A stretch of 64,000 nucleotides of DNA, from assembly GCA_002270565.1 (NCBI GenBank), contig NQMI01000028.1, forward strand, positions 349,550-413,549, read 5' to 3'. The notes below the pieces were generated by a model, which was not told where the DNA came from, ran no database searches, and saw only the letters and a program-made list of their open reading frames with translations. The position numbers were made by a program, and so were the translations under genes. Source of the stretch: Stenocarpella maydis (Eukaryota; Ascomycota; Sordariomycetes; Diaporthales; Diaporthaceae). Shown here piece by piece: positions 46,335 to 57,973 of the stretch. Within the stretch, counting starts at the first letter, position 1, and every line of letters starts with the position of its first letter.

Positions 46335-47718
46335 CCTGGGCTGTCTGTGTGCGGGTTGTTGAGGTGTATGTTGGTTCCTCGTGGCTCTCTGTCCAGGCCG
46401 GCTGCCGATGGTCTTGTGTCCGCACTGGTGGTCAAGACGGATGATGACGTTGACGTGAGGATCAAGCTAGCAGATGAGGCCAGGAGTGGGACTTGGACAA
46501 AAGAACCGACATTCGCATGACGTTATCACGGCTTCGTCTCTGGGGCTTACTAATTGTGCTTGAAATCTTTCAAAGAGGCCCGCACGAGAACCTGGGCTAG
46601 AATGTCTCCGTGCCGGGACGGCCGAGAAAGTGGGGTTTCACAAACGGAGACCGGGGAACGGAGCACGCAGCACGCAGAACGGGCACAAGAGCCTCGGCAC
46701 TCCGTTCGGGACAAGTTCGATGCCGACGGTTGGACAACCCACGGCCTCACGGCCCTTCAAATTTTTCAAGATGGTGTGTGTCCCTATGGCATAGCTGGCT
46801 GGCTCTTGTCGCCATTGAGCAGTTGGATGGCCCATCCTTCTCGCAGTCGCCGTCATCGACACAAGCGACTGACAACTGATAAATCTATCAGGTATTTGAG
46901 AGATGGTCTAATACTCCCGTCTATTTGCGCCTGGTGAGAATGCAGTCGATATCGGATATGACCTGCGGCTGCTGGGGTCCGGAACCGATGGGTCATCTCC
47001 CGCAACCATCTCACGGCTAAGTGGCCCAGGCGGATGTTGGGCACCGCAGTACCCAGCACTATAGATGCTGTGGCTGCGGAGTGGAAATACGCGCAAATGC
47101 TCACATGTCTGGAAATGACAGTTTGCTATTCGTCCAGGATAAGTCTATAACGGGGTCTTACCACTACTAATATTTATATCCTGATTAGTCTGTGGGAGAA
47201 TCCTGACCTAGAGAACTTAGGGGCTCTAGGAAGGCGGGCCCTCCCTCTAGGGGCCCTCCCTCTAGGGGCCCTCCCTCTAGGGGCCCTCCCTCTAGGTATG
47301 TGGAGGTCCTCCTCTGGATAAATACGATGGCCCCTCCCCTGGGTATGTAAGGGCCCTTCCTCTAGGTATATGGGGGTCCCTCCTCTAGGTCCTTGGAGAT
47401 CTCTCCTCTGGGTATATAGAGAGCCCTTCCTTTAGGTATAGAGAGGGCCCTCCCGTTAAGTATATAGAGGGCTCTTCTTTAGGCGTACGGTGGCCTTCCT
47501 CTGGGCGCTTAGAGGGCCTTATTAGGTGGCGTGGAGAGGGTTTGCTAAAGGAGTGAGTGGAGTAAGTCATGAGGGTGAACCCCCTCCACGCCTCTTTCAG
47601 CCGTATCACTTGGATGAATAGCTCCCAGGGCCCTGGCAGGGGCCTCCACCTGGTGTATTTTAGGGTTCCTGGCTTGAAGATGACTCTATCAGGCTACATA
47701 TGTACCCTGGTAGTCGCC
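46335..47718. other. Intergenic with minisatellite
   Basis: It lies between the oxidoreductase 5' end and the 3' end of the next MFS gene, both on the minus strand. The only notable structure is the CCCTCTAG-based repeat at 47226-47500. The 46930-47200 part is less GC-rich. Confidence 0.6.
47226..47500. repeat. GGGCCCTCCCTCTAG minisatellite
   Basis: Four nearly perfect 15-bp copies (about 47238-47297) grade into longer degenerate units of 25-35 bp that keep CCTCCTCTAGGTAT/CCTTCCTTTAGGTAT cores and an inserted GTATATAGAG segment. The unit contains palindromic GGGCCC and CCTCTAGGGG cores. No coding frame spans the array sensibly. Confidence 0.85.
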
Positions 47719-49576
47719 CTACCTAGCCACAGCAGGCGACTTCCCAATAACGCCCAACCCTCGAAGCCCCACCAGTATCAGTCCAAATGCCGTGAGCCCA
47801 AAAGCAAAATTCACCCAGCAGCCCGCCCTCAGCCCTTGCAGGGAGGCCTCATCCCAAGGCTGCACTTCCCGCACCTCCTGGATCTCAACGCCCTTTTCCC
47901 TGGCCATCACGGCCATCTGCGCAGCCGTCGCGATAGCCAAGCCGACGGCGCGGCCAAGCTGCATTGTCGTGAACAGCAGGCCTCCGCCGAGCGCCTGGTG
48001 CTCGGGCGGCAGGGTAAGCGATGTGAAGAGCGCCAGGCAGGGGCCCAACATGTCGGCGCCAAAGGTTGAGAGCATCATGGCCCAGAGGCCGTATGCAAAG
48101 TAGGAGGTTGTCTTTGGGGGGATGGGCACGGCGAAGAGGAGTGAGGAGGTACTGACGCAGAGGGCAGAGGTGAGGAGGAGCTGAGATGCCGGGATGCGAA
48201 GGAGCAGCTGGGAGGCGATGGCGGCTGTGATGATTCCGGTTACTCCTGTGGGAATGAAACGAAGCGTTGTTTGGAGAGGGGATAGGTCCTGGTAATCCTG
48301 GTAGAAAGTTGTTGTGAAGATGAGGAAGCCGTTGAAGGAGGCATTGAAGAGGGCGTTGGTGAGTAGGGCCACGCCGAAACGCCGGTCGGCACCAAAGATG
48401 GAGGGTCTCATGAGTGGTGTGCGTGTGGTTTTGGTCTCGAGGTGGCGCTGCCAAAGAATAAAGGAGGTCATGAGGAGAAACGATAGTACGATGAGTGCTG
48501 GAACCCAGGCCGTTGACCATCCAACGACATTGCCTTCGGTCAGAGCAAATAAGAGGCATATGAGGCTGATGGTGACAAGGGAAGCTCCAAGCCAATCCAC
48601 TGTTCCTCGGGCTGATATTTTCTCCTGGCGAGCAACCTGTCTGGGAATTGGAATCACGAATACTGCCACAATTGTCACAACTGCAGCGAGCATCGCCATG
48701 ACACCGAAGACCCATTTCCAGTTTGCGAACCCAGCAATGACGCCCCCAGCAATATTGCCGAAGATACTTCCCAATGGGGCGCCGGCGGCTAGGATTGTTG
48801 CGAATTGGGTCTTAGAATTGGCCTGGTTTGTATTAAGCTAAGGGGTCGATGTTCTCGGGACTCACAGTAGACAGTAAATGCATATGTCCTGGCCTTTCCG
48901 GGCAAGAAAGAGGTACCCAGAATACCGATCGCTGTCGGAACGTTGGCGGCGGCGCCCTAGAGCAATCAACACAGGGTCTCAACGTCAGAATTCGTCTTAG
49001 GAAAATCCTCACAAGCCCTTGTAGCCCTCTGAAAACATCAAACGAAATTTCGTTGGGCAAGAAAGGGTTCGCAGCTGTCGTAAGAGTCATCCAGGCGGTT
49101 CCGAGTATAAAGACGTTGCGTCTGCCGTAAAGATCCGCGATCCTCCCCCACAAGAGGAGAAAGCAGCCGAACGTAAGCATATATGATGATACCACCCATT
49201 GCATTCGGCTTGCTGGTATTCCCAAATCTTGTGCAATTGTTGGAAGAATAATGACGGCTGATTGAACAGCAAATGTCTGTGATTCATGTCAAGAAGGAGG
49301 GCTTCGCTCAAGTGGGAACTGATATAGACTTACATTCAGGAACGTTGCTCCTGTTACCGTTGCCACGAGGGCAATAGACTTTGCATTTGGGGCGGGAAGT
49401 GATGGTGATGAGACCGAGTCACTGTCTGCATTTTGCTCTGCTTGGGGCTCGCTGCCCATAAATGCTTCAGACCTGTCTGTTGATGCCTCAGTTTGTGCCT
49501 TGTCGGGTAGTCCGGGAAGATTGCTTGTAGACTTTGTCTCCTCATCAGGAGAGTGTTTTTCAGTGCTAGTCCTCAT
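47719..49576 (-). CDS. MFS transporter, DHA2 (14-TM) multidrug efflux type
   Basis: Four exons, 49576-49334, 49276-49013, 48956-48866 and 48788-47719, encode 555 aa; introns are 57, 56 and 77 nt. Junctions restore TGATFLN-TFAVQSAVIILPTIA, FRGLQGL-GAAANVPTAIGILG and YAFTVY-SAGAPLGSIFGNIAGG. The first ATG of the frame is 49576. About 65 hydrophilic N-terminal residues precede the helices. WVVSSYMLTFGCFLLLWGRIADLYGRR carries motif A, and SAGAPLGSIFGNIAGG is the motif-C region of 14-helix drug:H+ antiporters. Efflux of a small hydrophobic compound is the family role; the substrate is unknown. It is divergent from a cytochrome P450 across 938 bp, which could reflect co-regulation of modification and export. 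Confidence 0.9.
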
Positions 49577-50514
49577 TGGAATGGTAGCCAACGTCAAACG
49601 AAATTCGTAGAATTCGAAGCTGATAAGTTCCTTGAACGGAATTGAATCATGTTCCAATGTCGCTGGTGTTATGAGATATCTAGGCGGATCGCTCCTTCCA
49701 GCATTTCTTTTTCCAGTTTAGCCGAGTCCCCAAGATTCGTAATTAAGTACGGAAGGCCCTTGATTGATGACGGCGTATGTACCTACGCGATCAATCGCAA
49801 AGCGCAGGGAATCAGGGACGCAATATGATCTGCACGTAGATATGCAAAATGGATGACTACCGAGGATGCCGATCCGGTACAGAGACTCGTGGACAAGGCG
49901 ATTAAGGTTATAAGCTATACTTGTACAGGGGAGCGATCCGGTCCGCAGTATATGAACCTGCTTCGCGATAGGGTTTCGATTGTCGTGAACCTTGGAAGTG
50001 TGGAACGATGTCGGTTGGAGCTGCAATGCCACTCAGTGACCCCGCGCCCCCATGCGGATTGTACTTCGGGGCCAGGCGTCTTTGGCCAGACCATTGCCCA
50101 CAAGAGTTCTTGTTACCTAACACGATGCAAAATTGTTTCACCGGAATTCTGCATCGAGGTCTTTGGGCTGGACAAGCGAGTTGGAGGTGCCGGGTAACTG
50201 AACCAAAAGGCTGGCCATGGGCTGATCAATGGAAGGGTCACTTCAACCCCCTGTAATTACATCCAGGTAGGTACAACACAGCCAACGCTCCTGGATTGCA
50301 TTATATCGTGGGCTTTGCTTGTACCTACATGGATATCTAGGTATTATTATGGGGATCCAAGTGTACTACTACTGCCAACTCGCGTCTGCGGTTGCTGAGC
50401 TCGATAAATTGGGAGTCTGAAAGGGCTTGCTTTCCCGTCGTATTTGCCCTTGATCACTGCACTGGCAAAGACCAACATCAACGTGGATTCCTGCCAAACA
50501 TTCACGATTCCAAC
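49577..50514. promoter_or_regulatory. Divergent promoter region, MFS / P450
   Basis: 938 bp between the starts of the efflux transporter (-) and the P450 (+). No gene-like frame was seen. The P450-proximal half has several GTACCTA/TAGGTA-like words (for example 50268-50272 and 50340-50344). A shared promoter is inferred from geometry only. Confidence 0.45.
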
Positions 50515-52212
50515 ATGTACAGCACCATCCGGGACATGTCCTGGGCTTGCAGCGAGCATCTGCGGCATTACCTGCTCGCCCCCAGCCCCGTTCTGTTCGC
50601 TTTGTTCTGGCTCTGGAAATACTTGTACCGGCCTTATGCGTCGCCCCTGGCTCGCATTAGAGGCCCAGATATCAAGCACTGGTTCTACGGATTCCTCAGT
50701 CCATCCGAGGCAAGAGGATTCCAGATGTCACCGAAGCTCCTTGAGTACTGTTCAGAGTATGATGGGGTTTGGTATGCAACCTTCACAAATCGCAGGCCAA
50801 CACTTGTCCTCGGGGACCAGGAGGCCATCAATTATGTTCTGAACAATGCTCAGACGTACGTGAGATCCGAAGCTCAGATGCGGGTGACAAGGCTCCTCTT
50901 CGGGGAAGGTCTGGTGGGCGTAGACGGTGCACAACACAAGAAACAACGGAAGGTAGTCGGCCCAGCTTTCAGCAGCGCCGCGGTAGACGGGATGGCTCCC
51001 ATCTTTTACCTGATGGCGGAGAAGCTGGCCAGCAACTGGGCAGCTGAACTGGCAAAAGACGACAGGTTCGAGACAAACGCCTATCGGGATTTCGAAGCCT
51101 TGTCCATCGACATCATCGGGCTGGCAGGCTTCAAGTACGACTTCAAGTCCCTCCAAGGGGAGCGGTCTGAATTGGAAGCAGCCTTCGTCAATGTCACCAA
51201 GAGCGCTGCCACAGGCTCTGTGTATGCATCATTGAGAGCACAGTTCCCGATGGTTGGAGCGCTCGGTCACTATATGAGCAGTGAGCAGATCCAGCTCGAC
51301 CGCCACAAGAGTGATATTGAGACGATCAGTGAGAGGCTGGTCCAAGGAGCCAAGAGCACGATGATGCAGTCAGGCCAAAAACCTGACCAGAACGGCAACC
51401 CCCAGAGCCATCAGAACAAAGACATCCTGACGCTCCTGGTACGGTCCAACATGTCAAGCGAGGTCAAGGATCGTCTGCCTGAAAAAGAAATTGTCTCTCT
51501 GGTCCCGACATTCCTCTCTGGCGGATATGACAACAACGCAGCCGCCATGTCCTACGCCGTCTACGGCCTGGCACATTTCCCCGAAACCCAGGCCCGCCTC
51601 AGGGACGAGCTCGCGCACCCCCCAGAAGGATGCTCCGACTGGCGCAGCAGCCTCCGCGCCCTGGACTCCCTGCCTTACCTCGACGCCGTGACGCGGGAGG
51701 TCCTCCGGCTGTACAGCCCGGCGCACTCGATCCCGCGCACCTGCGCAGCGGGGGACATGATCCCACTGGGAAGGCCGGTCCAGCTGCGCGACGGCACCTG
51801 GACCCAGCAGGTCCGCATTGCCGCGGGCGACGACATTGTCATCCCGCAGAAGTGGATGAACATCGACCCGGCCACGTGGGGCGCCGACGCCCACGTGTTC
51901 AGGCCGGAGCGCTGGATCGAGGACCACGCGCACCCTTACTACGCGGGCGGGCTGGCCCCCGGGGTCCGGAATTGCAAGAGCTCGGGGTGGAGCCACCTGA
52001 TGACCTTTTCGATCGGGCCGAGGAGTTGCATCGGATACAGGATGGCAGTGGCAGAGTTCAAGGTCGGCCTGGCGGTTCTGGTGTGCAAGTTTGACTTCTT
52101 GGAGCATGATGATATGAGGCACGTCTATGGGGAGGTTCAGATTGTTGATAGACCGCGTGTTCGTGGCAGGAGTGGTTACTGCATGCCTGTATGGGTCAGA
52201 GCCGCACGATGA
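50515..52212 (+). CDS. Cytochrome P450 with atypical I-helix
   Basis: An intronless gene of 565 aa from ATG 50515 (MYSTIRDMSWAC). A hydrophobic N-terminal anchor (LFALFWLWKYLY) precedes a Pro-containing hinge, placing it at the ER membrane. The heme loop FSIGPRSCIGYRMAV has Cys505 as the thiolate ligand. ExxR is EVLR at 395-398, and FRPERW is the PERF-like motif. The I-helix reads FLSGGYDNNAAAMSY (about 333-347). The usual (A/G)GX(D/E)TT has Asn340-Asn341 in place of the Thr pair, so the conserved oxygen-activating alcohol is missing. Known P450s lacking this Thr include isomerase/dehydratase types and substrate-assisted hydroxylases. The substrate is unknown. It resembles fungal P450s of the CYP3/CYP5-like clan used in secondary metabolism. 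No polyketide, peptide or terpene synthase is in the window. Confidence 0.92.
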   Translation: MYSTIRDMSWACSEHLRHYLLAPSPVLFALFWLWKYLYRPYASPLARIRGPDIKHWFYGFLSPSEARGFQMSPKLLEYCSEYDGVWYATFTNRRPTLVLGDQEAINYVLNNAQTYVRSEAQMRVTRLLFGEGLVGVDGAQHKKQRKVVGPAFSSAAVDGMAPIFYLMAEKLASNWAAELAKDDRFETNAYRDFEALSIDIIGLAGFKYDFKSLQGERSELEAAFVNVTKSAATGSVYASLRAQFPMVGALGHYMSSEQIQLDRHKSDIETISERLVQGAKSTMMQSGQKPDQNGNPQSHQNKDILTLLVRSNMSSEVKDRLPEKEIVSLVPTFLSGGYDNNAAAMSYAVYGLAHFPETQARLRDELAHPPEGCSDWRSSLRALDSLPYLDAVTREVLRLYSPAHSIPRTCAAGDMIPLGRPVQLRDGTWTQQVRIAAGDDIVIPQKWMNIDPATWGADAHVFRPERWIEDHAHPYYAGGLAPGVRNCKSSGWSHLMTFSIGPRSCIGYRMAVAEFKVGLAVLVCKFDFLEHDDMRHVYGEVQIVDRPRVRGRSGYCMPVWVRAAR

Positions 52213-54394
52213 ATGAAGATTACTCTGTTCCTGTCCTTTACCTTTTTCCTCTCATGTAACCTATTTGGCTAAACGGCTACCGGCAGGGCTTACTGTCAAG
52301 GATAATCTGGCGCTGATGGACACGGCTGTGTGGTGTGGCGTACTACTACTATTAGTAAGTAGTGTGATAGGCTTGACTCGTGGGTCCATTAACTGACTAT
52401 CTGGACAACTATGCTTTGGTGCTTTTACAGCTGGTATTCGTCGTCGTCGTCGTCGTCGTCGTCGTCTAAGGGGTCGGCGGCGGGGCTCGTACCTAGTATC
52501 TTGCGAGAGTTACTTGATCCCTAGGTAATCATGGCGGTTGACGGCGCGAACAAAGAAAGGTACCCAGGTAATCCGACGGGCGATCACCCGCAGCCTTCTC
52601 AGCATGAGTGGGCCGGCTAGGCGGGGCCGACCTGGCTTGCCTGCGCGAAGACGACAAGATGCTCACTGCTTGGCGAAGGTGTGTTGATGCATCAAAAATC
52701 AGGACCATCTTGAAAGATGTGCTGTGGCGGTCTTGGCCCCGCCGGGCGGGCTGGGGGAAATTGCGCACCCGCCCAGGTGCTGGGATGAATACGACGAGGG
52801 ATCTCTGGGGATGGGACGTGCTCATTGACCCAAAGGGCAGCGGTTGGAAGGAATCGCTGGTATTGAATGCTGATGGGAAGGCGAAAGGGGTCTCTGATAA
52901 ACGTCTGCTAGCAGGAGTGGGAAGCGGAATCCGACCGCGTAAGCTGATGTCCCTGACTGTGTAAGCCACTCGCACTTACATAGCGTAGATTATAAAACAG
53001 ATTGTCTGTGCCGCTGTGCGCACGGTTTCTATGCCGAGATGTGAGCGAGACATGGTCGCTTGGCAGTGGTCTCGGATGGGACCGGCTGGAGGTGTCTGCA
53101 TCCCGCTCTGGAGGCCGAACTAGACGTGTAGACTGGCTGAATACCGTATTGCTATTAGCAGAACCAGGTGCATCCAAGTCTCTCTCGCGATCCTTGGTGT
53201 TCATTTCCGCTCATGGCAACAAGCCCTCGGGCCAGCTGCAGTGATGGCCGTGAAGTCCACGAGCAAGCCTGGGGTTCTAGAACTATTGATCGGACTGCCA
53301 AGCAGGGGTGGGCGCAGATGCACTAATATCCGAACCACCGGCAGGGAACAGCACAAGAACCAAACAATGGCAGCCCACAGCCCAGAATAGATTGCACCAA
53401 TGAGCAAACCAAGGTTTTCTTGGTAAAGTTAGACGGCGTGCTAGGCTACCGAATCACGGCCGTTTGGTTCCTGGCGCGTTGCGCTCCATGGCGTCCGACT
53501 CGACCAGGCCGGCTGGTGGTGACCTGCAGCCGTACCCCAGCTTCGGGGCCATTAGTGCTCCGTAATAATAAACGGTCGTACTGGCAAGCCGCATACATGC
53601 ACACATCCTTACCAGAGCGGCCCAGATGCTGTCACCTGCGCAGTCTGGAGGCGAGGATAGACCGTGTACGCACGCGTAAACGCGCACACACCTGCAAACT
53701 CAGTCACCACTCAGGATGAACTAAGCAACCACATCTGTCGGTTCAGGGTTTGGCCTGTCAACGACGATCCAAGATCTGGAGAAGGGCCCTGGGTCAGCTC
53801 CGCCCTGCCCTGATCAATGCCCAGTCGGACCCATCCAGCCCATCATCCATCTCTCAGCCTGCCAAGCTTCTCGTTTCGGATCACTTCATCTCATCTCAGC
53901 ACACCTTCTCCTCTGCTCAGTCTTGTTCCCGCCTGCTGGGTAGACAGACTCTCGTGCCGCCTCCCTCGTCCCACCCAGCCGCCCGTGCAACCTTGAGAGG
54001 CCAGGCAGGCACATCGCGGCTGTTGGGCCGACACGGCTGGAGCTGACCACCAGGACCCGAGGTCCCTTTTTCTGACTCCTTGTCGATGGGGCGGGTGGAT
54101 GGCCCTCCCGTCAACGGCTGCTGGTGTGGGGCCATGCCATGTTGTGATTCGGCGCCCGTTAAATAACCTGTCGGCCAAAAGCAGCCAAAACCGGATCCTG
54201 CACAGACGACCGCCCAGGGTGGCCCAGGTGGCGCCCCTGCAGGCTACACAGTACGGAGTACACTACAGCCCCTACTGGCCGCCCCTGCCCCCTGCCCTCT
54301 GCCCTCTGCCCTCCGCCCTCCGCCATCTCGCCTGCACCGTCCCATGGCTCAAGCCCACCTAATCTCCCGACAACAGCCCCATCGCTGCCTTTTG
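52213..54394. other. Intergenic, no supported gene
   Basis: Contains a GTC triplet run (52439-52465) and an imperfect hairpin of ACTACTACTATTAGTAAGTAGTGT near 52344-52367. Open frames lack domains. Confidence 0.5.
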
Positions 54395-54402
54395 TATATA
54401 AG
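54395..54402 (+). promoter_or_regulatory. TATA box of the GPI-protein gene
   Basis: TATATAAG lies 243 nt upstream of the start codon, followed by a CT-rich stretch (54430-54480) and CACAA/TCACT-rich leader sequence. This is the layout of strongly expressed fungal secretory genes. Consistent with high expression, but not proof of it. Confidence 0.55.
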
Positions 54403-54637
54403 AAAGACAATGGCTTCGTGCACTGTCGCCTCGTGGTCCCTCCCTCCCTCCTCCTTCCTCCTCCACCCTCACACTCACTACCACTCGCTACAACCCTGAC
54501 TCTCGAGTCAATTTCATTCGTTAAACAGCTCTCATACCAAGACCAAGGAACGGCAGTTCGCTCCCTCTCCCCGCCCGACCACTTACTATAGTCACTCTTC
54601 CGAGTCTCTAATTTTAATACCCGCCCCGACCCTCAAG

Positions 54638-55323
54638 ATGAAGTTCTCCGCTGCCGCTGTTCTCGCCGTCGCCGCTGGCGCCTCCGCCTGGGAGAATGTC
54701 ACATACACCACCGAGGTCGTCACTGCCATCACGACTTTTTGCCCGGCCGCGACTACCCTGACTCACGCTGGCACCACCTACACCGTCTCCGAGGTACGTA
54801 AAAAGGGGGGGGGGAGAGGAACATTGCCTGACCCGGCCCATATGCTCGACCAGACTTGTGGTGACATGGTTTCCCACTTGTTGCGAAAATACGTCGCGAC
54901 CGGGGCAGCGCATATCTCGAGGACTGGGACTTGTGGACTCGTGGCTAACCAACTGACAGGCCACCACCCTGACCATCACCGACTGCCCTTGCACCATCAC
55001 CAAGCCCGTCACCACCGTCACCTCGGTCGCTTGCAGCACCTGGTGAGACACCCAAAACAACATGACTGCGCACTCGGAACGCCATGCTGATATTTGCAAC
55101 CTACAGTGCTGTTCCCAGCCCCCCCGTCTACCACAACGGCACCACCCCCGCTGCCGTCCCCACCAACCCTGTCGGCACCGGTGGCGGCTCCGTCCCTACC
55201 ACCACCAAGCCCGGTAGCAGCCCCCAGACCTCCGCGCCCGTCACTGCTGGTGCTGGCAGGGCTGCTGCCCTGTCCGGCGCCGGCCTGGCCGGCGTCCTGG
55301 GCCTGGCCGCTTTCTTCCTGTAG
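54638..55323 (+). CDS. Small GPI-anchored, Cys-containing secreted protein
   Basis: Three exons, 54638-54793, 54960-55042 and 55107-55323, give 151 aa; introns are 166 and 64 nt with GTACGT/GTGAGA donors and ACAG acceptors. A signal peptide (MKFSAAAVLAVAAGASAW) is followed by a short Thr/Val-rich domain with two Cys pairs in CPAATT, DCPCTIT and CSTCAVP contexts. Then comes a Pro/Ser/Thr-rich stalk, likely O-glycosylated, and a C-terminal small-residue omega-site region plus hydrophobic tail (GAGLAGVLGLAAFFL) typical of GPI attachment. N-glycosylation sequons occur at NVT and NGT. It belongs to a common fungal cell-wall/clock-controlled-type small protein class. A structural role at the wall is inferred. 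Confidence 0.85.
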
Positions 55324-57973
55324 ATCTCAAGAACTTGACAGGGAGAGGATCCGGTTGGAACACCACGTAGGACGACCTATTTAGAGCGGCAAAGGATACC
55401 CGGCATCTTAACTTTTCCTCTTCTTCTTCTGCATCGCCTATTTGGAGTTTGTGGACGGCCATCGCGTTGCAGGGAGGATGTACGGGTCCTTCTTTCTCTG
55501 TAATTGGTTCCGGATGGAGGGGGTTGATGTGTTTTGTCCATCTTTGCCTTCGATCTGTCAGAGCCAACTAAACTCGCCAGTCTAAGGCCACGCACAGGAA
55601 AGAAAGAAAGATACCATTCTTCGAGCTCGATATCTGGAGGAATCCCCAGAGGGTCAACACCGACAAGAGGCAACTCGTTTGTTCTCCTTTGGCGGACCCG
55701 ACAATTCTAAATTCCTTCCTCACTATACTTTTTTTCTCACAGCGCCGAGCTGCGGATCTTCTCCGAGAATTCTGCTGCTGGGCGTTTTTATGGCCCTCCT
55801 GTTCGATGTACAATTTCCCAGTGTGTATCCACAGCACCAGACTAACCTGTGTACATATATCTCTTTTAGATAGGTGGGTGGGCTAGATCTGGTGGCTGAT
55901 ACGTCGTTCTATACATACACACTGCTGGGAGGCCAGTTTTGGTCCGGCACAGAGATAACTTCCTGCCCTCCCGCCCCTCCTCCTTTACTCTGTGAACTAT
56001 TCCTTGCTCTTCGCTCTCGGGGGCGTAGGCACTCGCTTGCGCCGGTTGTGTCAGGAAGAAGAACATGTCTCGGGCACGGTCGATCATGTGCCACCACAAT
56101 GGGTTCATTATCCAGAGAAGTGCTTTTGCTTTTGGATTCAACCGGTCTGGTGGGAATTGCACGGGGCTCATGGTCTATTGCTCGTGCTCGCCTATCACTG
56201 CCTTTCTCTGACGGGGTCTCTGGCATGGTGGCGTACATCTCTATAGTCTTGTCAGGGAGGGAAAGACGGCGTATGGCGGTTTTCGCTTCGGTGTGGGACG
56301 CTTGAAGGAAAAGCAGATCGGACGTCTGCAGGATACTTTGTGCCATATGACGAGACGCAACTCCTTCCGGGGCGGAACAAAGCATCTCTCGGTGGGCCTC
56401 CCTGGAGGAGCAGGGATCGTGGATATGGCGGACGCCCTATTTCCTTGTGCCGATGGTACCGAGCCGGAGGGGATTCGAGTGGGAGAGCTAGCCAGCCCGT
56501 TAGATCCGGGCCAAGGCGGACAGTGAAATTTGCTCATGCTTGGTTTTGCTTGCTGCACGCAACCTGACTGATGCATGAAGGTGTGATATTTGGCTTGGGC
56601 CATTCTGGGGCTGGAGGGGTCAACGTCTGAAGAATGTTGGAGTTGAGTTACTCTCTTACTGGCCCTTATTGTCCGACACCCCGCGATGAGGAGAGTGCGT
56701 ATAACCCTTGGTGATCGGGGCCTAGAGGGCGCGGCAGTCTCATTGACGGAGAAACGTAATGGGGAAGTGAGGACCTAAGTATGTAATTTGTCGAGAAGTC
56801 AAGGACCTCTGGTACTTGTTGGTTTACCAAGAATTCAAGAGACTCCACCCATCTTGTCCTTTTCAGTTGAAAAGACAGAGGACCCCAATGTCTCAATGAA
56901 TCCAGGTTCCCAGCATTTGCTTCGCACTTCTGCCTTTCCTGAGTTCCTCAATTCCCGCTTCCCTTTGTACGCTTCCAGTTGTAGTGAACCAGACCAAGTC
57001 GGCGGACGGATGGCAAGTGTGTCGTCCGATTCTAGACTTCGGCCCAGCACTGGGAGCTCGTGGTTAAACTGAACATGTTGAGGCTGGACATAATTCAGCT
57101 AAAGGCTGACGCGGGGAACAGCAAGTTCATGGGAAATGGTACTCAAAAAGGAAAGAATAATTAAAAAGAAAGAAGACAAAAACAGAGCAGATGAGCATCA
57201 AAAAGAGAAGAACTCAGCTCCCACTCTCTTCTCGCGTCCTGCCACCTCATTCGGCGCTACAGCACGTCCCTCCTTTTGGTACTTTCACCTTTCGAGGGGC
57301 TTTGATATATGGGCTGCCCTACTTGATCTCAGTTTACATGTTTGATCACACTTGACGTGACTGAGCTGTCAGCATAGCTTTATACTCATCAAAAGGGCCG
57401 ATTACACAGCGACAGGAGCAGTGCTAGCATAATTGCATACTACTAGTGGTCGCGGAACCAAAACTTGTTGAGATCCCACTCAACATAAACTCATAAATCC
57501 ATCTTGATCACTGTTTGATGAACCCCAAGACACTATTACGTTCTTGAGTATAAAGGCAAGGTGAGATATCATCATCTCTGACAGCTAGGCTTTCTTAAAG
57601 TTATATCCATACAATCTTATTCCAATCCAATCTTATAGCAACCAGCTATGGCTACCACCTAATTAGGGACAAATATAAAAACCTGGTCTCCAATACCCCA
57701 GCACTTACACCCCTACGGGAGGCCTGGCCGAGTAAGCATGGCTGACTGCAGCTGTAGTGGTTTTGCAGGAGGCACTTAGCCTGTTTTGTCAGCTGTGCTT
57801 CCTCCAGGCTCCCAGATTAATTCGACAAGGATTCGTTCTACGTTGCACATCCTCAAACCTCAGCCACCATCACGTTAGCCACGAGCCCACTCTCACAGAC
57901 TGCTTCACAATGCCCATCCACAATTTCCGTTCACGCTACACGTAAAGTTCCGAAGCAGAAACGAGGAATTAGC
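55324..57973. other. Intergenic, turning AT-rich
   Basis: The first 1.8 kb is ordinary intergenic DNA without a recognisable gene. From about 57130 the composition becomes AT-richer, marking the start of a compositional change that continues to about 61 kb. A short leader with CACAA-type words precedes the SDR start at 57974. Confidence 0.5.

Noticed and set aside
45316..46362. 348-codon plus-strand frame opposite the quinone oxidoreductase
   Set aside because: It is the antisense of an MDR enzyme with intact motifs; the plus-strand peptide has no family signature.
47719..52212. MFS plus P450 considered as a biosynthetic gene cluster
   Set aside because: No polyketide synthase, peptide synthetase, terpene synthase, prenyltransferase or cluster regulator is visible within the window.
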